A stretch of 64,000 bases of DNA from Tetragenococcus halophilus (GTDB lineage Bacteria > Bacillota > Bacilli > Lactobacillales > Enterococcaceae): the NCBI RefSeq assembly GCF_021474685.1, contig NZ_JAKEIT010000009.1, positions 1-64,000 on the forward strand, read 5' to 3'. The notes below the pieces were generated by a model. That model was not told the origin of the DNA, did not search any database, and saw only the letters and a list, made by a program, of their open reading frames with translations. The position numbers were made by a program, and so were the translations under genes. This document shows, piece by piece, positions 40,702-50,246 of this stretch (its first letter is position 1; each line of letters opens with the position of its first letter).

Positions 40702-40762
40702 ATCGTTTATTATATTAAGAGACATCAGAAATAAAAAGAATTTATTGAGCGAGGTGCATGTA

Positions 40763-41893
40763 GTGCAAAAAATGAGAGTTGACTGGAATTATTGGCTTAT
40801 ACGGTTTTTATTTTTGATGGCATTAGTCGTTGGTTATAAATTGATTACAAATTACCAATTTATAATGAATAGCTTATCTAATTTATTAGGTATCCTATCG
40901 CCTTTTATCATTGGTTTTATTTTTGCTTATCTTTTAAACGGTGCTGTAAAACGTCTAGAACTACTTTTTGAAAAAACCAGATTACCCTTTATAGAAAAAC
41001 ACAGCCGCGGTATAAGTGTTGTGATTTTGTATTTATTTATTTTCTATGTGTTCTTTCTAGCTTTAAATTATGTCATTCCTTTGATGATCAATAATGTGAT
41101 TGATTTACTTGGATTATTACCGCAATTTTATGATTATCTGATGGATCTTATCGCAAGATTGGAATCTGAAGGTGTCTTTGAATCTCTGGATTTAGAAGAG
41201 TTTTTACAAAGTTTTACTACAGATTTTTCGCCAGAAAACTTGTTACAACAATGGACACAGGCCCTTACTTCTTTAGGTGCCATCACAAGAAGTCTTTCTT
41301 CCTTTGTTTTTAATGGGTTTTTAGCTTTGATTATTTCCATTTATGCGCTATTGTTTAAAGACTCCATCTTGTCATTTTTCGATAAGTTAGGAAGAAAAAT
41401 ACTATCTGAAAAAGTTCATTTAAGTAGTAAAAAATGGCTAGCAGCAACCCATACGATTTTTTATAAGTTTATCAGTTCGCAGTTTTTAGATGCTTGTATC
41501 ATTGGCGTTTCTGCCACGATCATACTTTACTTTTTAGACGTACCTTTCGCATTAACCTTAGGAATTTTATTAGGTATATGTAATATGATCCCTTATTTTG
41601 GTTCTATCTTTGCTTCGATTGTAACGACAGTCATCACTTTTTTCAGTGCAGACCTTCAACTAGCTATCACAGCATTGATTTCATTACTTATTTTACAGCA
41701 ACTTGACGGAAATGTTATCGGTCCGCGTATTATGAGTGGCGCCTTAAATCTTAACCCGATCATCATTATCATATCAATTACAGTCGGTGGTGCCTACTTT
41801 GGCGTTTTAGGGATGTTTTTAGCCGTTCCGATCGCAGCTATTTTAAAAATTATCACAATAAATTGGCTAGATGATACTGAAGTAACAAAATGA
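40763..41893 (+). CDS. AI-2E family (PerM/YtvI-like) membrane transporter
   Basis: This 376-residue membrane protein has about seven to eight helices: two near the N-terminus, a middle soluble stretch with amphipathic helices, then the conserved C-terminal membrane half including ILGICNMIPYFGSIFASI and the GNVIGPRIMSGALNLNPI segment that marks the family. Members export signals or small solutes or act as Na+(Li+)/H+ antiporters; the role here is unknown. GTG 40763 is preferred, with GAGGTG six bases before; an in-frame TTG at 40673 would be inside the likely promoter. Confidence 0.88.
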   Translation: MQKMRVDWNYWLIRFLFLMALVVGYKLITNYQFIMNSLSNLLGILSPFIIGFIFAYLLNGAVKRLELLFEKTRLPFIEKHSRGISVVILYLFIFYVFFLALNYVIPLMINNVIDLLGLLPQFYDYLMDLIARLESEGVFESLDLEEFLQSFTTDFSPENLLQQWTQALTSLGAITRSLSSFVFNGFLALIISIYALLFKDSILSFFDKLGRKILSEKVHLSSKKWLAATHTIFYKFISSQFLDACIIGVSATIILYFLDVPFALTLGILLGICNMIPYFGSIFASIVTTVITFFSADLQLAITALISLLILQQLDGNVIGPRIMSGALNLNPIIIIISITVGGAYFGVLGMFLAVPIAAILKIITINWLDDTEVTK

Positions 41894-41903
41894 TATATTC
41901 CAT

Positions 41904-41951
41904 AAAAAAAGAATTCGAGAGTTGAATACTCAACTTCCGAATTCTTTTTTT
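41904..41951. terminator. Bidirectional terminator between the AI-2E gene and clpB
   Basis: A stem of AGAATTCG with CGAATTCT (about 41910-41917 with 41938-41945), plus an inner GTTGA/TCAAC stem, is flanked by A7 and T7. It serves two convergent genes and the right T-run reaches the clpB stop. Confidence 0.9.
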
Positions 41952-44556
41952 ATTCTTCTTCTATTGGCTCATTTTGAAATACTAAATGGTTATCGAGTAA
42001 TTCGATGATTACCTTTGTTTTTGGCATGACACGTCCTGAGATAACTTCTTTGGCCAATGGTGTTTCTACTTCTCTTGTAATGTAACGCCGCAACGGTCGA
42101 GCACCATATGCTGGTTCATAAGCATTTTGAGCAATCCAAGCTTTTGCTTCATCTGATATTTCAAGGAAGATCTCTTGTTGCATTAATCTTTGTGATAATT
42201 CCTCAATAATTTTTTCAACGATGCCTTTCATATCCTCTATATTCAATGGAGTGAAAACGATGGTATCGTCAATTCGGTTGAGAAATTCTGGTTTAAACTC
42301 TGCTTGTAACATATTCATCACTTGAGATCTTGCTTCTGCAGAAATCTCTCCTTGGCCCGAAACACCTTCCAATAATATTTGCGAACCAATATTACTAGTC
42401 ATAATCAAAACGGTATTTTTAAAATTAACAACGCGACCTTTTGAATCTGTTAGACGTCCATCATCTAATACTTGTAGTAAAATATTAAAAACATCCGGAT
42501 GAGCTTTTTCAATTTCATCAAGCAAAATGATTGTGTAAGGGTTACGACGTACGGCTTCAGTCAGTTGTCCACCCTCTTCATAACCTACATAACCAGGAGG
42601 TGCGCCTACTAAACGAGAAACAGTATGTTTTTCCATATATTCACTCATATCGATTCGCACCATATGATCTTCTGAATCAAACAAGTTTTCTGCTAAAGCT
42701 TTAGCAAGTTCAGTTTTACCTACACCTGTTGGTCCCAAAAATAGGAAAGAACCTAAAGGCCGATCCGGGTTTTGTAATCCAGCACGTGAGCGAATTACCG
42801 CATCACTTACCGCGTTGACTGCTTCATCTTGTCCGATCACTCGCTTGTGCAAAGTTTCGTTCAAGTTAAGTAATTTTTCTCTTTCGCCTTCAACTAATTT
42901 CGTTACAGGTATGCCTGTCAAGCGCCCTACAACTACCGCGATTTCATTAGCAGTCACTGATTCTTGTACCATTTTTAGAACAGTTTGATCATCTTTATCT
43001 TCTAATTCTTTAAGTTCCTTTTCTAATTGTGGTACAGTACCATGTCTTAAAACAGCAGCTCTTTCCAAATCGTAGTTATTTTCGGCATCTTCTAATTCAT
43101 GTTTAGCTTTATCAATTTCAGCTCGTTTATTCGAAACAGCATTGACTTCTTCTTTTTCTGTCTCCCATTGTAACTTCATTGAGTTGACTTCTTCACGTAA
43201 TTCGGCCAATTCTTCTTGTAAAGAGGCTAAACGTTTCATGGAAGCGTCATCTGTTTCTTTTTTCAAGGCCGCTTCTTCAATTTCTAATTGCATTAAGCGT
43301 CTTGTTACTTGATCCAGTTCGGTTGGCATTGAATTCATTTCCACACGAATATTGGCACAAGCTTCATCGACTAGATCAATTGCTTTATCCGGTAAATAAC
43401 GATCAGTAATGTAACGGTCAGACAAGGTAGCCGCAGCTACTAAAGCATTATCGTGAATGTTTACGCCATGGTGAATTTCAAATCGTTCTTTTAATCCACG
43501 TAAAATAGAAATCGTATCTTCTACTGATGGTTCTTGAACACTGACTCTTTGAAAGCGTCGTTCCAGTGCTTTATCTGTTTCAATATTTTCCCGATATTCA
43601 TCTAAGGTTGTCGCACCGATGGTATGCAATTCACCACGAGCTAGCATGGGCTTTAATAAGTTGCCGGCATCCATACTACCTTCAGTCTTTCCAGCACCTA
43701 CGATATTATGGATTTCGTCGATAAATAGAATAATACGACCATCCGCTTTTTTGACTTCTTTCAAAACGGCTTTTAATCTTTCTTCAAATTCACCTCGGTA
43801 CTTAGCTCCAGCAATCAAAGCACCCATATCCAAAGAAAATACAGTCTTATCTTTCAAGTTTTCAGGTACATCTTTTTTTACGATACGTTGTGCAAGTCCT
43901 TCAACAATTGCCGTCTTACCTACACCAGCTTCACCGATCAAAACGGGGTTGTTTTTAGTCTTACGTGATAAAATTCGAATAACATCTCGAATCTCTTCAT
44001 CACGTCCGATGATAGGATCCATTTCACCATTTTTTACTTCTTGCACAAGATCGGTTCCATACTTTTCTAAGGCTTCATACTGTTCTTCTTGGTTTTGTGA
44101 AGTAACATGATCCCCTTGCCTAATATTTTCAATGCTTTGTTTTATTTGCTTTTCATTAACACCTTGAGTTTTTAAAAATTTCGTCAAACGATGATTCTTT
44201 AACTTCATCAATGCAAGTAAAACAATTTCGGTAGACAAAAACTCATCTTTAAAATCTTTCGCCAATTTATCTGCCTCATTTAATAAATGGTATAAATTTT
44301 GGCTAATATTTTGACCATATTGTACATTACCACCTTCGACACTTGGTAAACTATCGATAGTTTGATCAATTTCATGTTCAAAAGCGTTAAGGTCAACACC
44401 TAAGTCTTTATAAAAATTTCTAGCAAATTGTTTTGGTTGTAAAAATATTTTCCATAAATGAGCAATATCTATTTCTTGTTGTTTTCTTGTCACAGCAACC
44501 TGTTGTGCTTCAGCAATCGCACTTTGTAACGTGGTTGTCATTTTTTCAATATTCAT
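41950..44556 (-). CDS. clpB: Chaperone protein ClpB (AAA+ disaggregase)
   Basis: This 868-residue protein pulls proteins out of aggregates together with DnaK. The N-terminal Clp-N domain spans about 1-145. The first ATPase domain has [16 protein letters not shown], followed by the coiled-coil middle domain (about 405-525, [16 protein letters not shown] style charged helices), which separates ClpB from ClpC/ClpA. The second ATPase domain has [16 protein letters not shown]. Length is normal. Heat-shock control is visible: a CtsR box overlaps its promoter. Confidence 0.97.
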   Translation of the reverse strand: MNIEKMTTTLQSAIAEAQQVAVTRKQQEIDIAHLWKIFLQPKQFARNFYKDLGVDLNAFEHEIDQTIDSLPSVEGGNVQYGQNISQNLYHLLNEADKLAKDFKDEFLSTEIVLLALMKLKNHRLTKFLKTQGVNEKQIKQSIENIRQGDHVTSQNQEEQYEALEKYGTDLVQEVKNGEMDPIIGRDEEIRDVIRILSRKTKNNPVLIGEAGVGKTAIVEGLAQRIVKKDVPENLKDKTVFSLDMGALIAGAKYRGEFEERLKAVLKEVKKADGRIILFIDEIHNIVGAGKTEGSMDAGNLLKPMLARGELHTIGATTLDEYRENIETDKALERRFQRVSVQEPSVEDTISILRGLKERFEIHHGVNIHDNALVAAATLSDRYITDRYLPDKAIDLVDEACANIRVEMNSMPTELDQVTRRLMQLEIEEAALKKETDDASMKRLASLQEELAELREEVNSMKLQWETEKEEVNAVSNKRAEIDKAKHELEDAENNYDLERAAVLRHGTVPQLEKELKELEDKDDQTVLKMVQESVTANEIAVVVGRLTGIPVTKLVEGEREKLLNLNETLHKRVIGQDEAVNAVSDAVIRSRAGLQNPDRPLGSFLFLGPTGVGKTELAKALAENLFDSEDHMVRIDMSEYMEKHTVSRLVGAPPGYVGYEEGGQLTEAVRRNPYTIILLDEIEKAHPDVFNILLQVLDDGRLTDSKGRVVNFKNTVLIMTSNIGSQILLEGVSGQGEISAEARSQVMNMLQAEFKPEFLNRIDDTIVFTPLNIEDMKGIVEKIIEELSQRLMQQEIFLEISDEAKAWIAQNAYEPAYGARPLRRYITREVETPLAKEVISGRVMPKTKVIIELLDNHLVFQNEPIEEE

Positions 44557-44603
44557 TTGTTTTCCCCCAATCAGTTAAGGTAGAGAATTCATCTCCACTA
44601 ACT

Positions 44604-44632
44604 AGTATACCTCATTGGTCAAAATTGGTCAA
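44604..44632 (-). promoter_or_regulatory. Promoter of clpB
   Basis: On the minus strand TTGACC (44632-44627), a 17-bp spacer and TATACT (44609-44604) make a near-consensus promoter about 48 bp before the clpB ATG. Confidence 0.82.
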
Positions 44633-44633
44633 A
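44617..44633 (+). promoter_or_regulatory. CtsR operator on the clpB promoter
   Basis: GGTCAAA-ATT-GGTCAAA is a perfect tandem heptad with 3-bp spacing, the known CtsR heat-shock operator. It covers the -35 box and part of the spacer of the clpB promoter, so CtsR should repress clpB until heat stress. Confidence 0.9.
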
Positions 44634-44642
44634 TATTAACGT

Positions 44643-45668
44643 CTAGATTTGAGAAGAATCTTCAATTTCAGTTGTAATAGCCGTTCTTCGTTCTTTCAGA
44701 AATACTAAAAATCCTAACAAAAACGGTAAAACATAACTAGCAAAACGATATAAAAATAAGGAAGAGACAGCATCTACTGTGCCACTTAGCGGACGAAACA
44801 TCAATAAATAAACAAAATCAAATGACCCAATACCCGCTGGCGAGGGAATAACACCTGATACAACTAAAGTAAAGCTAATGAGCGCAAAGGTTAAAAAGAA
44901 ATCAACATCGCTGGCTTCTTCTTGTAAACAAACAAATGGAATAACATACCAGGATCCTACTTTTAATAAATTAAACAAATAAATTTTTAAAAGAGAAGCC
45001 CTATCACTTAATACAGATTGCATCGCTTGGTGTAATGCATTGATTTGTAAATTGAACTGATCGATATAGCTTCGTAATTTTTGGTTACGTACAAATCGAT
45101 TACAAAATAGCAATACAAGCACTTGTAAATTCAAACTCAAAGACAGTACAACCAAGGTCACAATAAGCAAAACAGTTAAAACAATACCTGTTATGATCAC
45201 TGCGATCATCTTTGGTCGTTGGTCTAATATCGCATTGAAATAAAAGACCAAATTTAGTACAGCATAAGTCACGATAGCACCTTTATAGCTGATCATATGT
45301 AGCGCTGAAGCCCCTACCCCTTGACTAATTTTAATACCTTTTTTCTTATAAAAGCCGATTTCAGCCAGTAAAGTGCCGGCTCCAAAAGTAACGACTCGAT
45401 AAAATGCAGTGTAAAAAGATGTCATCATACCGTCAAACACTGAAAAATTAGTGGCAAAACCACGTACGGTCTCTTTGATACCATAGCCTTCAAAAAACTG
45501 ATGTAACAATCCTAAGAAAATGACACCCAATAAAATCACAAGATTCGTTTCTTTTAATTCGGTAAAAATTTCACGCATTGAATTTTGGATAAAATAAAAC
45601 ATAATACCCAAAATAACTAGAAGTAAAATCAAATTTAACACGATTTTCCACTTTGGATTTTTCTTCAT
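44643..45668 (-). CDS. YbhN/LPG-synthase-type integral membrane protein (UPF0104)
   Basis: This 341-residue protein has about eight hydrophobic helices and matches the membrane (flippase-like) half of MprF-type lysylphosphatidylglycerol synthases, with the conserved YRVVTFGAGTLLAEIGFY and VSGVIPSPAGIGSFDFVYL segments. There is no aminoacyltransferase domain, so it is a stand-alone flippase-like protein, possibly for lipids or glycolipids. It starts after the repeat array, with an AAGGAGA ribosome site. No terminator is seen between its stop and the clpB promoter, so readthrough into clpB is possible. Confidence 0.85.
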   Translation of the reverse strand: MKKNPKWKIVLNLILLLVILGIMFYFIQNSMREIFTELKETNLVILLGVIFLGLLHQFFEGYGIKETVRGFATNFSVFDGMMTSFYTAFYRVVTFGAGTLLAEIGFYKKKGIKISQGVGASALHMISYKGAIVTYAVLNLVFYFNAILDQRPKMIAVIITGIVLTVLLIVTLVVLSLSLNLQVLVLLFCNRFVRNQKLRSYIDQFNLQINALHQAMQSVLSDRASLLKIYLFNLLKVGSWYVIPFVCLQEEASDVDFFLTFALISFTLVVSGVIPSPAGIGSFDFVYLLMFRPLSGTVDAVSSLFLYRFASYVLPFLLGFLVFLKERRTAITTEIEDSSQI

Positions 45669-45713
45669 CTACTTCTCCTTTAACCAGAAAATCAATAAGA
45701 TGGATAGAAATTC

Positions 45714-46038
45714 GGTCACTACGCCTCGCTTGCGCTCGCCCTAGTACTGTTCATCACTTCGCTTACGCTTCGATCTCATCAAGGTCTAAGCAACAAGTTG
45801 CTAAGGCCTTGAAGGATCTACTCTCAGCTCCCTTTTGGTCGCTGAATCGTAGTGATTCGAATATTTCGGACACTACGGGTGCTTTGCCCCCCTAGTACTG
45901 TTCATCATCAGCTCTCAGCTCCCTTGGGTCGCTGAATCGTAGTGATTCGAAAAGCAAGGACACTACGGGTGCTTTGCTCCCCTAGTACTGTTCATCATCA
46001 GCTCTCAGCTCCCTCTGGTCGCTGAATCGCTGTGATTC
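45714..46038. repeat. Modular hairpin-rich repeat array, copy B (one long + two short units)
   Basis: Units start with GG(A/T)CACTACG at 45714, 45868 and 45958, giving steps of 154 and 90 bp. The order of blocks is the same as in the array at 22708-22941: a variable GC-rich hairpin word, CCTAGTACTGTTCATCA, TCTCAGCTC, GGTCGCTGAATC and GTGATTC. Only the first unit has the extra block with the 14-bp hairpin (45781-45794 with 45797-45810). Both arrays end with the same GTGATTCACAGCAAA and then meet a terminator. Orientation relative to the flanking leftward genes is identical in the two places. Confidence 0.9.
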
Positions 46039-46047
46039 ACAGCAAAG

Positions 46048-46077
46048 AAGAGGAAGATATTAATTTTACTTCCTCTT
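46048..46077 (-). terminator. Terminator of pepT
   Basis: A perfect 9-bp stem (46048-46056 with 46069-46077) lies 7 bp after the pepT stop. The T-tract on the minus strand is short and interrupted. Confidence 0.6.
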
Positions 46078-46083
46078 TTATAA

Positions 46084-47313
46084 TTATCCAGCGTTTAATT
46101 CAGCGATTTTTACGATTAATGCTGTTGCTTTTTCCATTGTTTGTAAAGATACATATTCAAAACGACCGTGCATGTTTTCAGCACCTGCAAAAATGTTAGG
46201 AGTTGGCAGACCCATATAAGAGATTTTAGAACCATCTGTTCCTCCACGTACTGGTTCAATAATCGGTTCAATTGCCAGATCAAGCATGGCATTTTTGGCT
46301 AGCTCAACAATACTCATATCTTTTTCGATGATTTCTCTCATATTGTAATATTGATCATACATATCAACAAATACACGTTTTTGATCAAATGCTTCATTTA
46401 AATTCTTTTGAATAGCGCTAATTTTTTGTTTACGCTCTTCAAATTTTTGATGATCATGATCACGGATGATATAAGACATTTTTGCCTCTTCTGGACTGCC
46501 ACTTAAATTCATTAAGTGGAAAAACCCTTCTCTTCCTGAAGTTTTTTCCGGCACTTCGTCTTGCGGAAGTTGGTTTTGAAAATCAATAGCTAATTGTAAG
46601 GCATTCACCATCATATCTTTCGCTGTTCCCGGATGAACATTTTTTCCTTTAATAGTAATTTCTGCTTGTGCTGCATTAAAAGTTTCATATTCTAACTCGC
46701 CAAGCGGACCACCATCCATCGTATAAGCAAAATCGACATCAAAATCATCTATATCAAATTTGTCTGCGCCTGTCCCGATTTCTTCATCAGGACCAAAAGC
46801 TACTTTAATTTCACCGTGTGAGATATCAGGGTTAGCCTTTAAAATTTCCATAGCTGTCATAATTTCGGCAATTCCCGCTTTATCGTCCGCGCCTAAAAGC
46901 GTGGAACCGTCGGTCGTGATCAAGGTTTCTCCTTGGTATTTATTTAAACTAGGAAAATCATTAGGATTTAAGCGATATTCACCTTTTTCATCCAATTGAA
47001 TTTCTGAAATACCATCATAATTTTCAATCACTTGAGGTTGCACATTTTCTGCATTAAAATCAGCAGTATCCATATGGGAAATAAAGCCGATACTAGGCAC
47101 CTTTTTATCAATATTACTTACCAGCGTGCCACTAACATAGCCATTATTATTATCATAATGAACATTTTCTAATCCTAAATCAATCAGTTCTTGTTTTAAG
47201 CTAGCTGCAAAATCAACTTGTGATTGAGTGGATGGAATAGTTTCACTTTCTGGATTCGAACGAGTTTCAGTTTTAACATAACGCAAAAAACGTGCTAGTA
47301 AATTTTCGTACAT
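46084..47313 (-). CDS. pepT: Peptidase T (aminotripeptidase)
   Basis: This 409-residue zinc enzyme removes the N-terminal residue from tripeptides. M20-family ligands are visible in [40 protein letters not shown] and the [17 protein letters not shown] segment, followed by HPGTAKDMM of the dimer domain and a C-terminal [18 protein letters not shown]. Length is normal. It follows the Nif3-like gene by 12 bp and ends a leftward unit trmK-nif3-pepT. Confidence 0.97.
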   Translation of the reverse strand: MYENLLARFLRYVKTETRSNPESETIPSTQSQVDFAASLKQELIDLGLENVHYDNNNGYVSGTLVSNIDKKVPSIGFISHMDTADFNAENVQPQVIENYDGISEIQLDEKGEYRLNPNDFPSLNKYQGETLITTDGSTLLGADDKAGIAEIMTAMEILKANPDISHGEIKVAFGPDEEIGTGADKFDIDDFDVDFAYTMDGGPLGELEYETFNAAQAEITIKGKNVHPGTAKDMMVNALQLAIDFQNQLPQDEVPEKTSGREGFFHLMNLSGSPEEAKMSYIIRDHDHQKFEERKQKISAIQKNLNEAFDQKRVFVDMYDQYYNMREIIEKDMSIVELAKNAMLDLAIEPIIEPVRGGTDGSKISYMGLPTPNIFAGAENMHGRFEYVSLQTMEKATALIVKIAELNAG

Positions 47314-47325
47314 ATGCTATCTCCT

Positions 47326-48447
47326 TTATCTAAATTGGAAGGGATTTGTATTTGTAGAAGAGGGGATAAAATCAATATCCCAATTTTCTTCTTGTTTCCA
47401 TTCTTCCATTTTTTCTATAAATTTATTCACACAAACTACCTCAATATTATGCCCCGGATCAATGACCGTCAAGTTGTTAGACTGCATATCATGGGCTGTG
47501 TGATAATTGACATCTCCAGTAATATAAACATCCGCACAACTTTTAATTGCTTCAGGATAAAATTTCCCAGCAGAGCCGCCACAGATTGCTATATTCTGTA
47601 CTTTCTGTTTTGCTCTTTCGGGTTGAATGAGACGTAGCCCCTCAAGTTGAAATGTTGTTTTTACCTTTTGCACAAAATCTTCTATATCAACCGCAGTATC
47701 CAAATGTCCTATGCGTCCAAGCCCAAACGATTCCCCTGGATTATCTAAAGGTAAAATATCATAGGCAGGTTCTTCATAGGGATGAGCAGCAAACATCGCT
47801 TGGAGGACCTTTTCTTGGATCGTTTCTGGAAAAATCACTTCAATTCGTGCTTCTTGCACTTTTTCCTCTTGTTCACTCCTACCAATGGCTGGATCGGCTT
47901 GTGCATTAGGAGTAAAACGGCCCGTGCCTACTAGTGAGTAACTTGTATCGCGATAATTCCCCTGCGTACCAGCCCCAGTATCAGCTAAAGCTTGCCGCAT
48001 TTTCTTGCTGTCTTCTATAGGGACATACACTGCTAATTTTTTTAAACTTATTTCATGGGTTTTCACCAAATAATTGTCGACATTAACGCCCAGCATTTCA
48101 CAAAACCAGTCGTTTAACCCATCCCAGATAATATCCATATTCGTATGTGCAGCATAAACTGCGATGTCATGCTTTAGTAAATCAATATACATCTTCGTTT
48201 GCGGATCATCAGCAGTCAAACGGCTTACAGGACGAAAAATTGGCGGATGTTTGGCAATGATCAAATCGATATTTTTATCGATTGCTTCTTTAACAACTTC
48301 TGGACGCACATCTAGTGTCATCATGACACGCTCGATTTTTTTATCTAATGTTCCTAGATGAAGTCCGCAAGGGTCCCCTTCTTCAGCCAACCAAAGAGGA
48401 CAAAATGCTTCAAATTTGCTAATAAACTCTTTTGCATCAAGACTCAA
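47326..48447 (-). CDS. Nif3-like dinuclear metal-centre protein (YqfO/DUF34)
   Basis: This 373-residue protein has the Nif3 metal-binding fold: IIAKHPPIF and YAAHTNMDI in the N-terminal half and GGSAGKF with DVNYHTAHD in the C-terminal half. The middle (about 130-235) is the PII/CutA-like insert with the AAHPYEEPAYDI motif, typical of the long Firmicutes form. Function is not settled; roles in GTP cyclohydrolase-type or metal-insertion chemistry have been proposed. The start is TTG 48447, with GAGGAGGT before it and a 4-base overlap (TTGA) with the trmK stop. An upstream in-frame GTG would include the ribosome site. Confidence 0.9.
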   Translation of the reverse strand: MSLDAKEFISKFEAFCPLWLAEEGDPCGLHLGTLDKKIERVMMTLDVRPEVVKEAIDKNIDLIIAKHPPIFRPVSRLTADDPQTKMYIDLLKHDIAVYAAHTNMDIIWDGLNDWFCEMLGVNVDNYLVKTHEISLKKLAVYVPIEDSKKMRQALADTGAGTQGNYRDTSYSLVGTGRFTPNAQADPAIGRSEQEEKVQEARIEVIFPETIQEKVLQAMFAAHPYEEPAYDILPLDNPGESFGLGRIGHLDTAVDIEDFVQKVKTTFQLEGLRLIQPERAKQKVQNIAICGGSAGKFYPEAIKSCADVYITGDVNYHTAHDMQSNNLTVIDPGHNIEVVCVNKFIEKMEEWKQEENWDIDFIPSSTNTNPFQFR

Positions 48448-49139
48448 AATAATACCTCCTCGATCCACGCCATCTGTCTTTTTTCCTCTTCAATTTTATC
48501 TTTAGGCGGACGATAGGCGTTTTTTAGATTCCTTAAAACTTTTTGTTTTGTTTCTAACTTTTTCTGCCACTTCTTTTTAAAAGTAGCCGTCTTTTTTTGC
48601 ATTAAAACGGGTCCAAAATATAATTCTTTGCTTGTATAATTACTATTTTCTTGAGAGTACGCAGCAATAATTTCGTAAAATTTGCCATGATCTTCAATGA
48701 TCTGTTCGTCGTAAATTTTATAATGATTAACTGCTAACCAATGCCGTACATCCGATTCATGATTGTTGGGTTGTAAAATCAGTCGTTGCCCTTTTAAAAA
48801 ACCATCTTTCTGACCATCGGTTAATATACTCTCGATCAATATCCCGCCCATGCCCGCAATCACGATCGTGTCAATTTGATCTTTCGGATAGATAGCTGTC
48901 AGACCATCAGCTAATCTAGAAGTGATCTTTTCTTCAAGATCATATTTTTTTATTTGTGCACTAGCAGCTTTTAAAGGGCCGTGGGCAACTTCTCCAGCAA
49001 TAGCGTAATCTATTTTACCTTCCCTTACTAAAAATATAGGCAAATACGCATGATCAGAACCAATATCTGCTAAGCGAGCCTTTTGCGGAACAAATTCAGC
49101 AACTGCAGCTAAGCGCTGAGATAATATATGGCTATTCAA
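48444..49139 (-). CDS. trmK: tRNA (adenine(22)-N1)-methyltransferase
   Basis: This 231-residue enzyme methylates adenine 22 in the tRNA D-arm with S-adenosylmethionine. The N-terminal Rossmann motif is LADIGSDHAYLPIFL, followed by AGEVAHGPLKAA, DTIVIAGMGGILI and LQPNNHESDVRHWL, and a C-terminal coiled-coil of basic helices (KKTATFKKKWQKKLETKQK-like). All features match TrmK. It starts the trmK-nif3-pepT unit. In many Firmicutes it sits beside rpoD; here rpoD is not in the window next to it. Confidence 0.93.
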   Translation of the reverse strand: MNSHILSQRLAAVAEFVPQKARLADIGSDHAYLPIFLVREGKIDYAIAGEVAHGPLKAASAQIKKYDLEEKITSRLADGLTAIYPKDQIDTIVIAGMGGILIESILTDGQKDGFLKGQRLILQPNNHESDVRHWLAVNHYKIYDEQIIEDHGKFYEIIAAYSQENSNYTSKELYFGPVLMQKKTATFKKKWQKKLETKQKVLRNLKNAYRPPKDKIEEEKRQMAWIEEVLF

Positions 49140-49190
49140 AAACCTTTCTTCCTTTCTCTTAAATTAGAAAAGGAGCTGTAAGAAAATAAA

Positions 49191-49280
49191 AATAACCGAA
49201 CTATACTTGCTGAGATTTGTTGGTTGTCATAAATTTGCGACTAGTAATCGCAGACACAAGCTCTCTATAGTTCGGCTATT
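49191..49280 (-). terminator. Long structured palindrome after dnaI, terminator and possible small RNA
   Basis: Outer arms 49191-49205 and 49266-49280 pair over 15 bp with one G/U. A CTTG/CAAG stem (49206-49209 with 49257-49260) and an inner TGCGA/TCGCA hairpin (49236-49240 with 49248-49252) lie inside. On the minus strand the outer stem is followed by a U-rich stretch, so it can end the nrdR-dnaB-dnaI transcript. The 60-nt interior is larger than in an ordinary terminator. Confidence 0.6.
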
Positions 49281-49319
49281 TTATCATCAAAGAAAAGATG
49301 CTATAAACCACCATTTATT

Positions 49320-50246
49320 TTAGGTATTTCTTCGATTTCTTCCAGTCAGCTCAATTTCTTGTGTTAGATAACGTATACGTTCCATCAAACGCTTAGCTTT
49401 TAATGGCTCTTCTTCTCCACGCTGTGTCACTGATAGATGCTGCTCTAATTCTTCCATGGTAAAATTGGAACTAAAAAAGGTAGGAAGCTGTTCTTGCATA
49501 CGATATTGCAAGATGACACCGAAGATATCATCGCGGATCCAGCTACTCATCGCGTCTGCACCGATATCATCTAACATTAAGATAGAAGCACTTTTGACCG
49601 CATCAAGTTTTTCACCAACTTCATCTTTTTTGATTGACTGTTTCATATCTACCGCAAATGAAGGAAAATGCAGCAGTGTCGATGTATAACCCGCTTCAGC
49701 TAAGTCTCTGGCAATGGCACCTAATAAATACGTTTTTCCCACACCAAAACTACCAACTAGATAAAGACCTTTGTGAAAAACTTGTGGATTATCTTTATAA
49801 GCGTTGATAAAATCAATAGCACTCATAAAGGCTTTGCCTCGTCCTGTTGTTCCTTCATAATTTGCCATACGGGCTTCTTGAATATCTTTAGGCATATTCA
49901 GCGCTTGAATACGGCTGCGGATCTCTTCTTGCTCTTGTTTAGCTACTAATTCTTCCGTCGGAATATAAGTGACATCCACCGAATGATAGTTCAATGTTAA
50001 TTGGGGTTCATAACCAGGTGCAATCATTGTTGGATCGTTTAAATCAAATTTTCTTTTTTCCTGCACAAATTCATATAATTTCGCATAACTACGTTCAATA
50101 TCATCTTCTGATAACTCATTTTTATGCTCATCCAAAAAATTTTGTACATCTTGATCTTTTAATACCTCAGTCATCATTTCAGAAAAACGCGTTCGATAAT
50201 CTTTTTGATTCATTAACTTATTTAGATTTTTTCCCACATCTTCCAT
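49320..50246 (-). CDS. dnaI: Primosomal helicase loader DnaI
   Basis: This 308-residue AAA+ protein loads the replicative helicase with DnaB and DnaD. The Walker A motif is LVGSFGVGKTYLLGAIA, Walker B LMLDDIGAD, and the sensor region FFSSNFTMEELE follows. The N-terminal domain is the helicase-binding part. It lacks N-terminal zinc cysteines that some DnaI proteins carry. The ATG overlaps the dnaB stop by one base (TAATG). Confidence 0.95.
   Translation of the reverse strand: MEDVGKNLNKLMNQKDYRTRFSEMMTEVLKDQDVQNFLDEHKNELSEDDIERSYAKLYEFVQEKRKFDLNDPTMIAPGYEPQLTLNYHSVDVTYIPTEELVAKQEQEEIRSRIQALNMPKDIQEARMANYEGTTGRGKAFMSAIDFINAYKDNPQVFHKGLYLVGSFGVGKTYLLGAIARDLAEAGYTSTLLHFPSFAVDMKQSIKKDEVGEKLDAVKSASILMLDDIGADAMSSWIRDDIFGVILQYRMQEQLPTFFSSNFTMEELEQHLSVTQRGEEEPLKAKRLMERIRYLTQEIELTGRNRRNT

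Noticed and set aside
40673-40762. N-terminal extension of the AI-2E family protein from TTG 40673
   Set aside because: The stretch has no ribosome site, contains a plausible promoter, and the shorter form starts with a good GAGGTG site and normal family length.
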